From [Erwinia] mediterraneensis (GTDB lineage: Bacteria; Pseudomonadota; Gammaproteobacteria; Enterobacterales; Enterobacteriaceae), in NCBI RefSeq assembly GCF_900604315.1, contig NZ_LR026978.1:2618325-2682324 (forward strand): a DNA stretch of 64,000 nucleotides, written 5' to 3'. Shown here piece by piece: positions 52,654 to 63,074 of this stretch. The notes beneath the pieces were generated by a model. That model did not search any database and had not been told where the DNA came from. It worked only from the letters and a program-made list of their open reading frames with translations. The translations under genes were made by a program, and so were the position numbers. The stretch's first letter is position 1, and each line of letters starts with the position of its first letter.

Positions 52654-53023
52654 GTTCCAACTCCTTCGTATCGATATGGCGCAGAACAAAAACTGTCCTG
52701 CTGATGATGTTGTGTGTATTTCCTGCTGCTTTTCTTTTTATCCCATAGCGCAACTGCGCTCAGAATATTCTCTAACATAGCGGATCGTTAACGTAATGAA
52801 ACAAAAAAGTTTCTTTTTTGCGAAGTGAGCCGCACCAAAAAAAGGCAATTCCCTGCCGATGCACTATAAGTGAGCGCAGGTCCGTGCTTCTTTGGTGCAA
52901 CGCACATCAGATTACGTAGCAATAGCGCGATGTCTGAAAAACACCAGAAAAGACTAGCAATCATCATGCCAGGAGCAGAATGGCGGGCCGGAGCGTGAAA
53001 AACGCGCACGACAAACGGGAGAG
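52654..53023. other. gltI promoter region
   Basis: 370 bp with no gene. Contains separated inverted halves GCACCAAA (52832-52839) and TTTGGTGC (52891-52898), similar to NtrC half-sites (GCACC/GGTGC), and an AT-rich stretch near 52790-52820. No complete sigma-54 hexamer pair with correct spacing was found. Confidence 0.45.
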
Positions 53024-53057
53024 GAAATAAAAACGGCGAAGTAAAAACTTCGCCGTT
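53024..53057 (-). terminator. Intrinsic terminator after lnt
   Basis: 10-bp stem AACGGCGAAG/CTTCGCCGTT with 6-base loop; on the minus strand it is followed by TTTATTT. Confidence 0.82.
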
Positions 53058-53073
53058 CAGGAGCGTGCAGGGG

Positions 53074-54597
53074 CTATTGACGTCGTCTCAGCAGCGCGAC
53101 AAGGCCCGCCAGCAGCGTCATTATCCATACCGGCCAGAGTCCGGCGCGCGCGTAAGGCGTTTCGCCTGCGGTGGGCGTCACCCTGGCGACCAGCACATCG
53201 CGGGTAAACTGCGGCAGGATGTGCTGAATCTCGCCGCTGGCATCCACCACAGCGGTAACGCCGTTATTGGTGCTACGCAACAGCGGACGTCCCAGTTCCA
53301 GCGCGCGCATGCGCGCCATCTGGAAATGCTGCCAGGGACCGATAGAGTGGCCAAACCAGGCATCATTAGAGACTGTCAGCAGGAAATCGGTATCCGGATT
53401 GAAGTTGGCTCGTACCTGCTCGCCCAGCACAATCTCATAACAGATCGCCGTGGTCAGATGATAGCCTGCGGCCTGCAGCGCAGGCTGCAGATAGTCGCCA
53501 CGACTGAAAGAGGACATCGGCAGATCAAAAAAGGGCGCCAGCGGCCGCAACAGATTCTCCAGCGGAACGAATTCACCGAACGGCACCAGATGATTTTTCT
53601 GATAACGGTTCTGTGACTGATAGCTGTAGGGCTGCTCGCCGCCCAGCACAATTACCGTGTTGTAATCCTGGTAGCGATTCTGCGCCGGACGGGAATCGAC
53701 AATACCGGTGATCAGGCTGCTGCCACGGGCGCGCAGCTCCGCATCCAGGGCATGTAAAAAGGGTTGCTGATTGCTTTCCAGGTCGGTAATGGCGGATTCC
53801 GGCCAGATAATAATCGGCGCTTTGCCCATCAGCGGCTGGCTGGCGCCACTGTAGGTACGCAGGGTGTTAAGTAACTCCTGCGGGTCCCACTTCATCGATT
53901 GCGGGATATCGCCCTGGACCATCGCTACTTCCACGCTGCGCTGTGGCAGCGGTTGATACCAGCTGACAGAGCGCAGCGGCCAGGGCAACAGCAACAGCAG
54001 CGCAGCGGCAACCAGCGCGACAAGATTGCGTTTCACCAGCGCATACACCAGCAGGCCAGCAATCATCATCAGCAGAAAGGTGACGGTTTCAACGCCAGCC
54101 AGCGGTGCTATGCCTTTTAACGGACCGTCGATCTGGCTGTAGCCAAACTGCAGCCAGGGAAAGCCGGTCAGGATCCAGCCGCGCAAAAACTCGCTGACCT
54201 GCCAGAGTGCCGGGGCCGCCAGGGCGAGACGCCAGATGCTGGTCCGCGGCCAGAGGCGGTGCAGCACAGCGGCAAACAGGGCCGGGTAGAGGGCAAGATA
54301 AGCGGCCAGCAGGATCACCAGGAAGACATTCACCGGGCCAGGCATGCCGCCAAAGGTGGCAATACTGACATAGACCCAGTTGACGCCGCTGCCAAACAGG
54401 CCGAAGCCCCAGGCAAAACCGATGGCGGCTGACTGCAGGGTACTGCGATTCAGCGTTAACAGTTGCAGGCCACCCAAGGCTACCAGTGCGGCGGGCCAGA
54501 AGTCATAAGGCGAGAATGCCAGGGTGCCAACGGCACCCGTTAATAACGCCAGCAGCAAGCGTACCCGCTGCCGCTGGTAGAGAGAGGCCAGTGCCAT
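53074..54597 (-). CDS. lnt: Apolipoprotein N-acyltransferase
   Basis: 507 residues from ATG 54597; the longer frame to 54723 overlaps corC and is rejected. Several N-terminal membrane helices, then a periplasmic nitrilase domain with catalytic Glu in [13 protein letters not shown], Lys in [12 protein letters not shown] and Cys in [14 protein letters not shown]. It adds the third acyl chain to lipoproteins, completing substrates such as LptE and RlpA in this window. Four bases after corC. Confidence 0.95.
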   Translation of the reverse strand: MALASLYQRQRVRLLLALLTGAVGTLAFSPYDFWPAALVALGGLQLLTLNRSTLQSAAIGFAWGFGLFGSGVNWVYVSIATFGGMPGPVNVFLVILLAAYLALYPALFAAVLHRLWPRTSIWRLALAAPALWQVSEFLRGWILTGFPWLQFGYSQIDGPLKGIAPLAGVETVTFLLMMIAGLLVYALVKRNLVALVAAALLLLLPWPLRSVSWYQPLPQRSVEVAMVQGDIPQSMKWDPQELLNTLRTYSGASQPLMGKAPIIIWPESAITDLESNQQPFLHALDAELRARGSSLITGIVDSRPAQNRYQDYNTVIVLGGEQPYSYQSQNRYQKNHLVPFGEFVPLENLLRPLAPFFDLPMSSFSRGDYLQPALQAAGYHLTTAICYEIVLGEQVRANFNPDTDFLLTVSNDAWFGHSIGPWQHFQMARMRALELGRPLLRSTNNGVTAVVDASGEIQHILPQFTRDVLVARVTPTAGETPYARAGLWPVWIMTLLAGLVALLRRRQ

Positions 54598-54601
54598 AAA
54601 C

Positions 54602-55483
54602 TTATTCGTCTTCGAGTTGTGGGATTGGCGCGTCGTCCGGAATGGTGACATGAATCTGGATAATACGACGGCTGTCAGCCATGGCGATTTTGAAGTGATA
54701 GCCCTCGATTTCAATGCTTTCACCGCGCGCCGGGAGATGACCGAACCCCTGCATCACCAGACCGCCGAGGGTATCCACCTCTTCATCGCTGAAATGCGTG
54801 GCAAACACCTCGTTGAAATCTTCAATCGGCGTCAGGGCGCGCACCGTATAGGTGTGGCGGTTGAGCTGACGAATATCGCGATCTTCTTCTTCATCATATT
54901 CATCTTCGATTTCGCCGACGATCAGCTCAAGGATATCTTCAATGGTGACCAGGCCGGAGACGCCACCAAATTCATCGATGACGATAGCCATATGGTAGCG
55001 CTGAGAGCGGAACTCCTTGAGCATGCGATCGACGCGCTTGCTCTCGGGCACCACCACCGCAGGACGCAGCACTTTTTCGATGCTGAACGGCTCAGAGGTG
55101 CTGCTCATAAAAGGCAGCAGATCTTTCGCCATGAGAATACCTTCGACGTGATCCCGGTCTTCACTGATCACCGGAAAACGGGAGTGTGCCGACTCAATAA
55201 TCACCGCCAGGCACTCTTCCAGGCTCTGATTGCGCTTCAGGGTAATCATTTGCGAGCGCGGGATCATGATGTCGCGCACGCGCTGCTCCGCAATATCCAG
55301 CACCCCCTCGAGCATGTCGCGGGTGTCCGGGTCGATAAGTTCTTTTTGTTCAGAGTCGCGGATCAGCTCCAGCAATTCATCACGATTTTGTGGCTCACCG
55401 TGAAAAAGTTGATTGAGCAGCAGGGAAAAGAATCCCTTTTTACTACTGGGTGCATCGCTGTTTTGAGAATGGTCGTCGCTCAT
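54602..55483 (-). CDS. corC: CorC-family magnesium/cobalt transporter-like protein
   Basis: 293 residues (E. coli YbeX 292). Two CBS domains ([23 protein letters not shown]..., and [21 protein letters not shown]...[24 protein letters not shown]), and a C-terminal CorC_HlyC domain. No membrane segment. It is linked genetically to magnesium/cobalt handling and to ribosome/rRNA metabolism, in line with ybeY and ybeZ just upstream. Confidence 0.93.
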   Translation of the reverse strand: MSDDHSQNSDAPSSKKGFFSLLLNQLFHGEPQNRDELLELIRDSEQKELIDPDTRDMLEGVLDIAEQRVRDIMIPRSQMITLKRNQSLEECLAVIIESAHSRFPVISEDRDHVEGILMAKDLLPFMSSTSEPFSIEKVLRPAVVVPESKRVDRMLKEFRSQRYHMAIVIDEFGGVSGLVTIEDILELIVGEIEDEYDEEEDRDIRQLNRHTYTVRALTPIEDFNEVFATHFSDEEVDTLGGLVMQGFGHLPARGESIEIEGYHFKIAMADSRRIIQIHVTIPDDAPIPQLEDE

Positions 55484-55566
55484 GGCGTTATTTTACAGAT
55501 CTCTCTGGTCGGAGGAACAAAACTGTCGGCGTCGATGCCGACAGCAGGATAACCTGAGGTCTGAAC

Positions 55567-56040
55567 TCAGGCGTCTTCTTTCTCGGAAATGTACGGATCG
55601 GGATAGCCAAGAGCAAGCATTATCTCGGTCTCCAGCGCTTCCATCTCTTCGGCTTCATCATCATCAATATGGTCATAGCCGAGCAGATGCAACGTCCCGT
55701 GCACCACCATATGCGCCCAGTGCGCTTCCGGGCTTTTCCCTTGTTCGACAGCCTCTTGCTCTACGACCTGGCGACAAATGACCAGGTCGCCCAGCAGCGG
55801 CAGTTCCATGCCGGGCGGCGCCTCAAAGGGAAAAGAGAGTACATTGGTCGGCTTGTCTTTACCGCGATAAGTCAGATTAAGCTCATGGCTCTCCGTCTCA
55901 TCCACCAGACGAATAGTGACTTCGCTCTCTGGCTGAAACGGGGTAACAGCGGCTTCCAGCCAGTGCTGAAACGCGGCTTCATCCGGCAGGCCTGTGTTGT
56001 CCGCACAGGCCAGCTGTAAATCAAGGATCACCGCACTCAT
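55567..56040 (-). CDS. ybeY: Endoribonuclease YbeY
   Basis: 157 residues. Zinc motif [11 protein letters not shown] (about residues 114-124), conserved [12 protein letters not shown] upstream. It matures 16S rRNA 3' ends and takes part in ribosome quality control. ATGA overlap with ybeZ stop. Followed by corC after 83 bp. Confidence 0.96.
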   Translation of the reverse strand: MSAVILDLQLACADNTGLPDEAAFQHWLEAAVTPFQPESEVTIRLVDETESHELNLTYRGKDKPTNVLSFPFEAPPGMELPLLGDLVICRQVVEQEAVEQGKSPEAHWAHMVVHGTLHLLGYDHIDDDEAEEMEALETEIMLALGYPDPYISEKEDA

Positions 56041-57116
56041 GGATTCCCCTGTGTATCTGTACTGGCGGCGGACTGGGCTGCAATAGCTTCCCGTTTGCGC
56101 TCTTCGCGGCGTTTCTGATCTGAGGCTTCCCAGGCTTCATAGGCATTGACGATACGCGCAACCACCGGGTGACGCACCACATCTTCCGCGTGGAAGAAGT
56201 TGAAGCTCAGCTCTTCCACTTCGCCCAGCACTTCGATGGCATGGCGCAGCCCCGATTTGGTGTTACGCGGCAGGTCAATCTGTGTGACGTCACCGGTAAT
56301 CACCGCTTTAGAGTTAAAGCCAATACGCGTCAGGAACATTTTCATCTGTTCGATGGTGGTGTTCTGGCTCTCATCAAGAATGATAAAGGCGTCGTTGAGG
56401 GTACGGCCACGCATATAGGCGAGCGGCGCCACCTCAATCACGTTACGCTCAATCAACTTCTCAACCCGTTCGAAGCCTAACATCTCGAACAACGCGTCAT
56501 ACAGCGGACGCAGATAGGGATCCACTTTCTGGCTCAGGTCGCCAGGCAGGAAGCCCAGCTTCTCACCCGCTTCTACCGCCGGACGTGTCAACAGGATACG
56601 TCGGATCTCCTGACGCTCCAGGGCATCAACAGCTGCCGCCACCGCCAGATAAGTTTTCCCGGTGCCGGCGGGGCCGATACCAAAGGTGATATCGTGATCG
56701 AGAATATTGGCGATGTACTGCGCCTGGTTCGGCGTACGCGGTTTAATCACGCCACGCTTGGTCTTGATATTGACCGCTTTGCCATATTCCGGCACGCTCT
56801 CGGCGGTTTGCTCCAGCACGCGGCTCTCTTTAATCGCCAGATGAATCTGGTCAGGCTCGATATCGGGAATAACGCCGCGTACCGGCGCGGTATCCACGTA
56901 AAGCGTGCGCAGAATGGTGGCGGCAGCCTCTACACACAGAGCGCGCCCTGAGAGTTTAAAGCTGTTGTTACGGCGATTAATCTCGATGCCCAGCCGCCGC
57001 TCGAGCTGTTTTATATTGTCATCGAACGGACCACACAGGCTCATCAGGCGATGGTTATCCGCCGGTTCAAGGGTGATTTCACGTGTTTCGATATTCAAAC
57101 TAATCCTTTGGGTCAC
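56037..57116 (-). CDS. ybeZ: PhoH-like ATPase YbeZ
   Basis: 359 residues, GTG start. N-terminal KH-like part, then PhoH domain with Walker [12 protein letters not shown] (residues about 153-163) and Walker [14 protein letters not shown]. It interacts with YbeY. C-terminal tail rich in Lys/Arg/Glu ([17 protein letters not shown]). First gene of ybeZ-ybeY-corC-lnt. Confidence 0.95.
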   Translation of the reverse strand: MTQRISLNIETREITLEPADNHRLMSLCGPFDDNIKQLERRLGIEINRRNNSFKLSGRALCVEAAATILRTLYVDTAPVRGVIPDIEPDQIHLAIKESRVLEQTAESVPEYGKAVNIKTKRGVIKPRTPNQAQYIANILDHDITFGIGPAGTGKTYLAVAAAVDALERQEIRRILLTRPAVEAGEKLGFLPGDLSQKVDPYLRPLYDALFEMLGFERVEKLIERNVIEVAPLAYMRGRTLNDAFIILDESQNTTIEQMKMFLTRIGFNSKAVITGDVTQIDLPRNTKSGLRHAIEVLGEVEELSFNFFHAEDVVRHPVVARIVNAYEAWEASDQKRREERKREAIAAQSAASTDTQGNP

Positions 57117-57261
57117 TCAGGGCCAGTTGGGTAAAATGTCTTACACACCGTTACGCTAAATGCGTGATGCCACAACAGAAGTATTTATGTCGGAATGGCC
57201 AGGCGCAAGCTTCGGAAATAATATTTGGGCGGCGCTGTCAGAAACCAAGTGCAACAGGATG

Positions 57262-57292
57262 AAAACAGCGGCGACACCGGAAGTGCCGCCGC
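57262..57292 (-). terminator. Intrinsic terminator after miaB
   Basis: GCGGCGGCAC/GTGTCGCCGC stem on the minus strand (one G-U pair) followed by TGTTTTC; 15 bases after the miaB stop. Confidence 0.72.
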
Positions 57293-57306
57293 AGAGGGAA
57301 GGGCGA

Positions 57307-58731
57307 TCAGGGCTGGAAAAGACCGACGCCAATATCATTCTCTTTGCGCGTACGGGCGATTACGGCAGCCGGGCTTTGCGCGATGCGCAGGCCCATCTCT
57401 TCTTCGCGGCGTACCACTTTGCCGCGCAGAGAGTTGGCATAAACATCCACAATTTCCACATCGACAAATTTACCGATCATGTCCGGTGAACCCTCAAAGT
57501 TCACCACGCGGTTGTTTTCCGTACGGCCGGACAGCTCCATCACATTCTTGCGTGAGGTGCCTTCCACCAGGATGCGTTGTACGCTGCCCAGCATACGACG
57601 GCTCCAGGCCATCGCCTGCTGGTTGATGCGATCCTGCAGAATGTAGAGACGCTGTTTCTTCTCTTCTTCAGAGACATCATCCGGCAGATCGGCTGCAGGC
57701 GTACCCGGACGCGCCGAGTAGATAAAGCTGAAGCTCATATCGAAATTGACGTCGGCGATCAGCTTCATGGTCTGCTCGAAATCCTGCTGGGTTTCCCCCG
57801 GGAAGCCGATAATGAAGTCTGAGCTAATCTGAATGTCCGGACGCGCCGCGCGCAGCTTACGGATAATCGCTTTGTACTCCAGCGCGGTGTGGGCGCGCTT
57901 CATCAGCGTCAGAATACGGTCAGCGCCGCTCTGCACCGGCAGATGCAGGAAGCTCACCAGCTCCGGCGTATCGCGATAGACATCGATAATATCGTCGGTG
58001 AATTCGATCGGGTGGCTGGTGGTGAAACGAATACGGTCGATGCCATCGATCGCTGCCACCAGGCGCAACAGTTCGGCAAAGGTACAGATGCCGCCATCAT
58101 AGGTTGCGCCACGATAGGCGTTGACGTTCTGACCCAGCAGGTTAACTTCACGCACGCCCTGAGCGGCCAGCTGGGCAATTTCCAGCAGGATATCATCGCT
58201 GGGACGGCTGACCTCTTCACCACGCGTATAAGGCACCACGCAGAACGTACAATATTTGTTGCAGCCTTCCATGATGGAAACAAAGGCGGTAGGGCCTTCC
58301 GCACGCGGCTCCGGCAGACGGTCAAATTTTTCGATCTCCGGGAAGCTGATATCCACCACCGGGCTTTTATTGCCGCGGACGCTGTTAATCATTTCCGGCA
58401 GGCGGTGCAGCGTTTGCGGTCCGAACACGATATCCACATAGCTGGCACGCTGACGAATGTGATCGCCTTCCTGCGAGGCCACACAGCCGCCGACGCCGAT
58501 AATCAGATCAGGATTACGCTCTTTCAGCGTCTTCCAGCGACCCAGCTGGTGGAAGACCTTTTCCTGCGCCTTCTCACGAATAGAACAGGTGTTGAGCAGC
58601 AGAACGTCCGCCTCGTTGGCATCCTCTGTCAGGGTATAGCCGTGCGTGCTGTTCAGCAGGTCAGCCATCCTGGATGAGTCATACTCATTCATCTGACAGC
58701 CCCAGGTTTTGATATGCAGTTTTTTCGTCAT
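57307..58731 (-). CDS. miaB: tRNA-2-methylthio-N6-dimethylallyladenosine synthase
   Basis: 474 residues from ATG 58731 (E. coli length; four codons of the open frame precede it). Cluster 1 cysteines in [28 protein letters not shown]; radical-SAM CxxxCxxC in [14 protein letters not shown]-terminal TRAM domain ([28 protein letters not shown]). It adds methylthio to i6A37 of tRNAs reading UNN codons. Confidence 0.96.
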   Translation of the reverse strand: MTKKLHIKTWGCQMNEYDSSRMADLLNSTHGYTLTEDANEADVLLLNTCSIREKAQEKVFHQLGRWKTLKERNPDLIIGVGGCVASQEGDHIRQRASYVDIVFGPQTLHRLPEMINSVRGNKSPVVDISFPEIEKFDRLPEPRAEGPTAFVSIMEGCNKYCTFCVVPYTRGEEVSRPSDDILLEIAQLAAQGVREVNLLGQNVNAYRGATYDGGICTFAELLRLVAAIDGIDRIRFTTSHPIEFTDDIIDVYRDTPELVSFLHLPVQSGADRILTLMKRAHTALEYKAIIRKLRAARPDIQISSDFIIGFPGETQQDFEQTMKLIADVNFDMSFSFIYSARPGTPAADLPDDVSEEEKKQRLYILQDRINQQAMAWSRRMLGSVQRILVEGTSRKNVMELSGRTENNRVVNFEGSPDMIGKFVDVEIVDVYANSLRGKVVRREEEMGLRIAQSPAAVIARTRKENDIGVGLFQP

Positions 58732-58896
58732 CGAACTAGCCATTGATTCAGTGCAAGGAAGTGCAGGGCGCGTATTGTAATGCTTTGCTGCTGTTGTGAC
58801 CAGTATAAGGGCTTTCCTGATTGTGCCGTAATTTTCCGGTACACTTTAGCGCATAAGGTACTTCCTGAGCAGGGGAAGGGGTAAGAGGGAGAAAAG

Positions 58897-60072
58897 ATGC
58901 AGGATAACCAATTTGATGTCGTGGTCGTGGGCGGCGGCATGGTGGGAACGGCGCTGGCTTGCGGGCTGGCTGCGCACCAGTTTCGCGTTGCGCTGATTGA
59001 GCGGGCTGAGCCGGCGCCTTTTGTTGCGCAGAGCGAGCCGGATGTGCGTATTTCGGCCATTGGTGCCGCGTCGGTGGATCTGCTGAAACAACTGGAGGTG
59101 TGGCCTGCGGTGCAGGCGATGCGCTGTGCCCCTTACCGCAAGCTGGAAACCTGGGAGTGGCAGACGGCGCATGTCAGTTTTGACGCCGGGTCGCTGGGGC
59201 TGCCGGAACTGGGTTATATGGTTGAGAATGCGGTGCTGCAGCGGGCGCTGTGGGAAAGGATGCAGCAATACGACAACATCCGGTGCTTTTGTCCGGCGAC
59301 GCTGAATGATCTGCAACAGTATAACGGCGGCTGGAAACTGCATCTCGCCAGCGGTGAGACGCTGGCGGCACGGCTGGTGGTGGGTGCCGACGGTGCTAAT
59401 TCCCGGGTGCGTCAGCTGGCAGGCATCGGCGTTCACGGCTGGAACTATGCGCAATCCTGTCTGCTGATCAGCGTGGAGTGCGAGCACGACGCCGGAGACG
59501 CCACCTGGCAGCAGTTTACGCCGGACGGCCCGCGCGCCTTTCTTCCTCTGTATGATCGCCGCGCCTCGCTGGTCTGGTATGACAAACCGGCACGTATCCG
59601 TCAGCTCCAGTCGTTGCCGCTGCCGCAGCTGGAAAAAGAGGTGGCGACGCATTTCCCGGCACGGCTGGGCCGTTTTCATGCGAAGCGGGCGGCGGCCTTT
59701 CCTCTGGTACGCCGTCATGCCACGCGCTACGTTCTGCCGGGGCTGGCGCTGGTCGGGGATGCGGCGCATACCATTAATCCTCTGGCGGGACAGGGCGTGA
59801 ACCTGGGTTACCGTGATGTGGATGCGCTGATCACCGTCTTGTGTGACGCCCGCGCCCGCGCCGAGCCCTGGTGTGAAGAGAGCGTGCTGCTACGTTACCA
59901 GCGGCAGCGGCAGCGCGATAATATGCTGATGCAAAGCGGGATGGATCTCTTTTACTTCGCCTTCAGTAACCGTCTGCCGCCGGTCAGGATCTTACGTAAT
60001 CTGGGATTAATGGCGGCGGAGCGGGCAGGCATTCTCAAGCGTCAGGTATTGCGTTACGCCCTGGGATTGTAA
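58897..60072 (+). CDS. ubiF: 3-demethoxyubiquinol 3-hydroxylase
   Basis: 391 residues. FAD-binding VVVVGGGMVGTALACGLAA (residues 8-26), ADGANSRVRQ (near 164) and LVGDAAHTINPLAGQGVNLGYRDV (near 285). Class A flavoprotein hydroxylase of the ubiquinone pathway, in the same place as E. coli ubiF beside the tRNA operon. AGGGAG ribosome site. It ends 52 bp before a strong bidirectional hairpin. Confidence 0.95.
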   Translation: MQDNQFDVVVVGGGMVGTALACGLAAHQFRVALIERAEPAPFVAQSEPDVRISAIGAASVDLLKQLEVWPAVQAMRCAPYRKLETWEWQTAHVSFDAGSLGLPELGYMVENAVLQRALWERMQQYDNIRCFCPATLNDLQQYNGGWKLHLASGETLAARLVVGADGANSRVRQLAGIGVHGWNYAQSCLLISVECEHDAGDATWQQFTPDGPRAFLPLYDRRASLVWYDKPARIRQLQSLPLPQLEKEVATHFPARLGRFHAKRAAAFPLVRRHATRYVLPGLALVGDAAHTINPLAGQGVNLGYRDVDALITVLCDARARAEPWCEESVLLRYQRQRQRDNMLMQSGMDLFYFAFSNRLPPVRILRNLGLMAAERAGILKRQVLRYALGL

Positions 60073-60123
60073 AGGCTGGCGGCCAGCGGGCCGCTGCTTT
60101 ATCGCTTTGATGACATGCAGAAA

Positions 60124-60153
60124 CAACAAAGCCCGCAGAAGCGGGCTTTGTTG
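60124..60153. terminator. Bidirectional terminator of ubiF and the tRNA operon
   Basis: Perfect 13-bp stem CAACAAAGCCCGC/GCGGGCTTTGTTG with loop AGAA; T-rich on both sides. Confidence 0.85.
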
Positions 60154-60160
60154 TGCAATT

Positions 60161-60235
60161 TGGCTGGGGTGCAGGGATTCGAACCCCGGAATGCCGGAAT
60201 CAGAATCCGGTGCCTTACCGCTTGGCGACACCCCA
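60161..60235 (-). tRNA. glnX: tRNA-Gln (anticodon CUG)
   Basis: 75 nt including encoded CCA; anticodon loop TTCTGAT. Acceptor pair 7-66 is G-C here (A-U in its neighbour), and the T-stem differs from glnV. Last gene of the seven-tRNA operon. Confidence 0.97.
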
Positions 60236-60264
60236 ATAGTGTCTTGATCAAATTGTCTTGAAAA

Positions 60265-60339
60265 TGGCTGGGGTACGAGGATTCGAACCTCGGAATGCCG
60301 GAATCAGAATCCGGTGCCTTACCGCTTGGCGATACCCCA
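60265..60339 (-). tRNA. glnV: tRNA-Gln (anticodon CUG)
   Basis: 75 nt, anticodon CTG; by eye identical to E. coli glnV (supE). 29 bp from glnX. Confidence 0.97.
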
Positions 60340-60345
60340 ATAAAA

Positions 60346-60422
60346 TGGTGGCTACGACGGGAATCGAACCTGTGACCCCAGCATTATGAGTGCTGTGCTC
60401 TAACCAGCTGAGCTACGTAGCC
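60346..60422 (-). tRNA. metU: tRNA-Met elongator (anticodon CAU)
   Basis: 77 nt, anticodon CAT, no initiator features (three consecutive G-C pairs absent from the anticodon stem). Identical to metT at 60747-60823. Only 6 bp from glnV. Confidence 0.97.
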
Positions 60423-60444
60423 AGATTGTACTGCTATCCGATAA

Positions 60445-60519
60445 TGGCTGGGATACCTGGATTCGAACCAGGGAATGCCGGTATCAAAAACCGGTGCCTT
60501 ACCGCTTGGCGATATCCCA
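60445..60519 (-). tRNA. glnW: tRNA-Gln (anticodon UUG)
   Basis: 75 nt, anticodon TTG. Differs from glnU by one compensated acceptor-stem pair (A-T instead of G-C: TGGGATA with TATCCCA). Confidence 0.97.
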
Positions 60520-60554
60520 ATATTCGACTTGTATCCACAAGCACTGAATCGGAT

Positions 60555-60629
60555 TGGCTGGGGTACCTGGATTCGAACCAGGGAATGCCGGTATCAAAAA
60601 CCGGTGCCTTACCGCTTGGCGATACCCCA
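60555..60629 (-). tRNA. glnU: tRNA-Gln (anticodon UUG)
   Basis: 75 nt, anticodon TTG, acceptor TGGGGTA/TACCCCA. Paralogue of glnW. Confidence 0.97.
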
Positions 60630-60653
60630 TCCGTTGCTGGCCGATGACTGAAG

Positions 60654-60738
60654 TGGTGCGGGAGGCGAGACTTGAACTCGCACACCTTGCGGCGCCAGAA
60701 CCTAAATCTGGTGCGTCTACCAATTTCGCCACTCCCGC
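60654..60738 (-). tRNA. leuW: tRNA-Leu (anticodon UAG)
   Basis: 85 nt class II tRNA with long variable arm, anticodon TAG, encoded CCA. Confidence 0.97.
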
Positions 60739-60746
60739 AAAAAAGA

Positions 60747-60823
60747 TGGTGGCTACGACGGGAATCGAACCTGTGACCCCAGCATTATGAGTGCTGTGCT
60801 CTAACCAGCTGAGCTACGTAGCC
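60747..60823 (-). tRNA. metT: tRNA-Met elongator (anticodon CAU)
   Basis: 77 nt, first gene of the operon, identical to metU. The order metT-leuW-glnU-glnW-metU-glnV-glnX is that of E. coli. Confidence 0.97.
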
Positions 60824-60862
60824 ATCTTTTTTCGCGTTACCTTCATCGGCGTTGCGGGGCGC

Positions 60863-60891
60863 ATTATGCGGAGTTGACCTGGCAGCGTCAA
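60863..60891 (-). promoter_or_regulatory. Stable-RNA promoter of the tRNA operon
   Basis: Minus strand TTGACG (60886-60891), 17-bp spacer, CATAAT (60863-60868), followed by a GC-rich discriminator GCGCCCC, the signature of stringently controlled tRNA promoters. Confidence 0.85.
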
Positions 60892-60996
60892 CAAATTTTT
60901 TGCCGAATTTCGCCTTAACCCGTGTGTTTGTCTGGCTTATGAGCAGGCTGATGATTTATTCGGCAATTTCTGATCGTAAGCGCAGCAATAGCAAAT

Positions 60997-61024
60997 AAAA
61001 AAGGGCCCCGCAGAGCCCTTTGTC
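60997..61024 (-). terminator. Intrinsic terminator after asnB
   Basis: AAAGGGC/GCCCTTT stem followed on the minus strand by TTTTATTT; 20 bp after the asnB stop. Confidence 0.82.
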
Positions 61025-61043
61025 TTTTGATAGCAAAAGAGAA

Positions 61044-62711
61044 TTATTTATACGCTGACTGATGCACGCCAACTGCACGACCAGAAGGATCGTCCATAGA
61101 TTTGAACGCTTCATCCCACTCAATGGCTTTCGCAGAAGAGCAGGCGACGGACGGACCGCCCGGTACGCATTCTGCCGCGCTCGGCAGCGGGAAGAGCTCT
61201 TCAAAAATCTGGCGATAGAGGTAGCCTTCTTTTGATGTCGGCGTGTTGTACGGGAAGCGGAAATGCGCCGTTTCCAGTTGCTGATCGCTGACCTGCTGCG
61301 CTGCGACTTCTTTCAGCGTATCGATCCAGCTGTAGCCAACACCATCGGAGAACTGCTCTTTCTGACGCCACGCCACGCTTTCCGGCAGGTAAGAGGAGAA
61401 ACATTCACGCAGAATGTGTTTTTCCATTTTGCCGTTGCTGCCGCACATTTTATCGGCAGGGTTGATGCTCATAGCGACATCAAGGAATTTTTTATCCAGG
61501 AAGGGGACGCGCGCTTCCACACCCCAGGCGGACATCGCTTTGTTAGCGCGGGCGCAGTCGTACATATGCAGCGCCAGCAGCTTACGCACGTTCTCTTCAT
61601 GGAACTCTTTCGCGTTGGGGGCTTTATGAAAATAGAGATAGCCGCCAAACACTTCATCCGCACCTTCGCCAGAGAGCACCATTTTAATGCCCATCGCTTT
61701 GATTTTACGCGACATCAGGTACATCGGGGTGGAGGCGCGAATGGTGGTCACATCGTAAGTTTCGATGTGATAGATCACGTCGCGAATCGCATCCAGCCCT
61801 TCCTGCACAGTAAAGTGGATTTCGTGGTGCACGGTACCCAGATGATCGGCCACCGCTTTGGCGGCTTTCAGATCCGGCGAGCCTTCCAGACCCACAGCAA
61901 AGGAGTGCAACTGCGGCCACCAGGCTGCGCTTTTATCCTGATCTTCAATGCGTTTGGCAGCAAAGCGCTTGGTTACCGCAGAGATAATCGAGGAGTCGAG
62001 GCCACCAGAAAGCAGCACGCCGTAAGGCACATCGGACATCAGATGGCTTTTCACTGACTCTTCCAGCGCGTTTTTCAGGCCAGCAGCGTCCGTCACGTTA
62101 TGCTCAACGTTTTTGTACTCCATCCAGTCACGCTGCCAGTAACGACGAATTTCGCCGTCGGTGCTGGAGAGGTAGCTTCCCGGTGGGAATTCTTTGATGG
62201 TGCGGCAAACCGGTACCAGCGCTTTCATTTCGGAGGCGACAAAGAAGTTACCGTGCTCATCGTTACCCATATAGAGCGGGATAATACCGATATGGTCGCG
62301 ACCGATAAGATAAGTGTTTTTAACACGGTCATACAGGATAAAGGCGAACATACCCTGCAGGTCGTCGAGGAAATCGACGCCTTTTTCCTGATAGAGCGCC
62401 AGAATCACTTCACAGTCAGAACCGGTCTGGAACTGATAGCGATCGCTCAGCTCGGCACGCAGCGCCTGGTGGTTATAAATTTCACCGTTAACGGCCAGGA
62501 CATGGGTATGGTCAGCGTTGTAAAGCGGCTGCGCGCCGTTGTTCACGTCGACAATAGACAGACGTTCATGGGCGAGAATCGCATGGTCGTCAGCATACAC
62601 GCCTGACCAGTCCGGCCCGCGGTGACGCATCAGACGAGATGACTCCAGCGCTTTTTTGCGCAGTTCTGTCGGATCGCTTTTCAGATCCAGTACACCAAAA
62701 ATTGAACACAT
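61044..62711 (-). CDS. asnB: Asparagine synthetase B, glutamine-hydrolysing
   Basis: 555 residues (E. coli 554). N-terminal Cys 2 nucleophile (MCSIFGV) and glutaminase domain; RHRGPDWSGVYADDHAILAHERLSIVDV; synthetase domain with ATP-pyrophosphatase loop LLSGGLDSSII near residue 233 and LSGEGADEVFGGY near 347. Makes asparagine from aspartate. In E. coli nagD lies next to it; here nagC is its direct upstream neighbour. Confidence 0.96.
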   Translation of the reverse strand: MCSIFGVLDLKSDPTELRKKALESSRLMRHRGPDWSGVYADDHAILAHERLSIVDVNNGAQPLYNADHTHVLAVNGEIYNHQALRAELSDRYQFQTGSDCEVILALYQEKGVDFLDDLQGMFAFILYDRVKNTYLIGRDHIGIIPLYMGNDEHGNFFVASEMKALVPVCRTIKEFPPGSYLSSTDGEIRRYWQRDWMEYKNVEHNVTDAAGLKNALEESVKSHLMSDVPYGVLLSGGLDSSIISAVTKRFAAKRIEDQDKSAAWWPQLHSFAVGLEGSPDLKAAKAVADHLGTVHHEIHFTVQEGLDAIRDVIYHIETYDVTTIRASTPMYLMSRKIKAMGIKMVLSGEGADEVFGGYLYFHKAPNAKEFHEENVRKLLALHMYDCARANKAMSAWGVEARVPFLDKKFLDVAMSINPADKMCGSNGKMEKHILRECFSSYLPESVAWRQKEQFSDGVGYSWIDTLKEVAAQQVSDQQLETAHFRFPYNTPTSKEGYLYRQIFEELFPLPSAAECVPGGPSVACSSAKAIEWDEAFKSMDDPSGRAVGVHQSAYK

Positions 62712-63050
62712 AACCTACTCCCGGCACATCTTAGCGTGATGTATTTCTACGTTTGTCTTACAGCCTGTGGCTGCGTCATGGATAAGAAAATGCGCCATTT
62801 TGCCCCTGCTATGCAAGCGAATTCGTGTTTTTCTGAGAAAAAGATTGTTGCCCTCGGCTGAAAATTGAATATTCAACAATAAAAAGCTTGTTAAATTGAT
62901 GCATCAACAATAACGCGATAATTATGGATAAATTTTAACCGGATGGCAGAGAGAGGGCTGGCGCGGCAGAAAGCCGTCAGCAGGCGCCGTGACAGAGCGG
63001 AACGCGGCAGCACTGACAGCGAAGAGGAAGGAGGAGAAGCGCAACAGAAG
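62712..63050. other. asnB promoter region; nagD missing
   Basis: 339 bp without a gene. TTGAATATTCAA (62865-62876) and TTGATGCATCAA (62896-62907) are two perfect 12-bp palindromes sharing TTGA-N4-TCAA with centres 31 bp apart. The right half (62940-63050) is purine/GC-rich without structure I recognise, and no remnant of nagD is visible. Confidence 0.5.
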
Positions 63051-63074
63051 ACGCCGCTGGCAGAACAGCGGCGT
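63051..63074 (-). terminator. Hairpin after nagC
   Basis: ACGCCGCTG/CAGCGGCGT 9-bp stem (63051-63059, 63066-63074); on the minus strand it is followed by CTTCTGTTG, a weak T-tract. It lies 16 bp after the nagC stop. Confidence 0.65.

Noticed and set aside
52845..52862. Sigma-54-like GG…GC pair in the gltI promoter (minus strand CGGCAGGGAATTGCC)
   Set aside because: The spacing between GG and GC is one base short of the strict -24/-12 requirement.
58846..59769. 307-codon minus-strand frame opposite ubiF
   Set aside because: Antisense shadow; Arg/Gln-rich composition typical of such frames.
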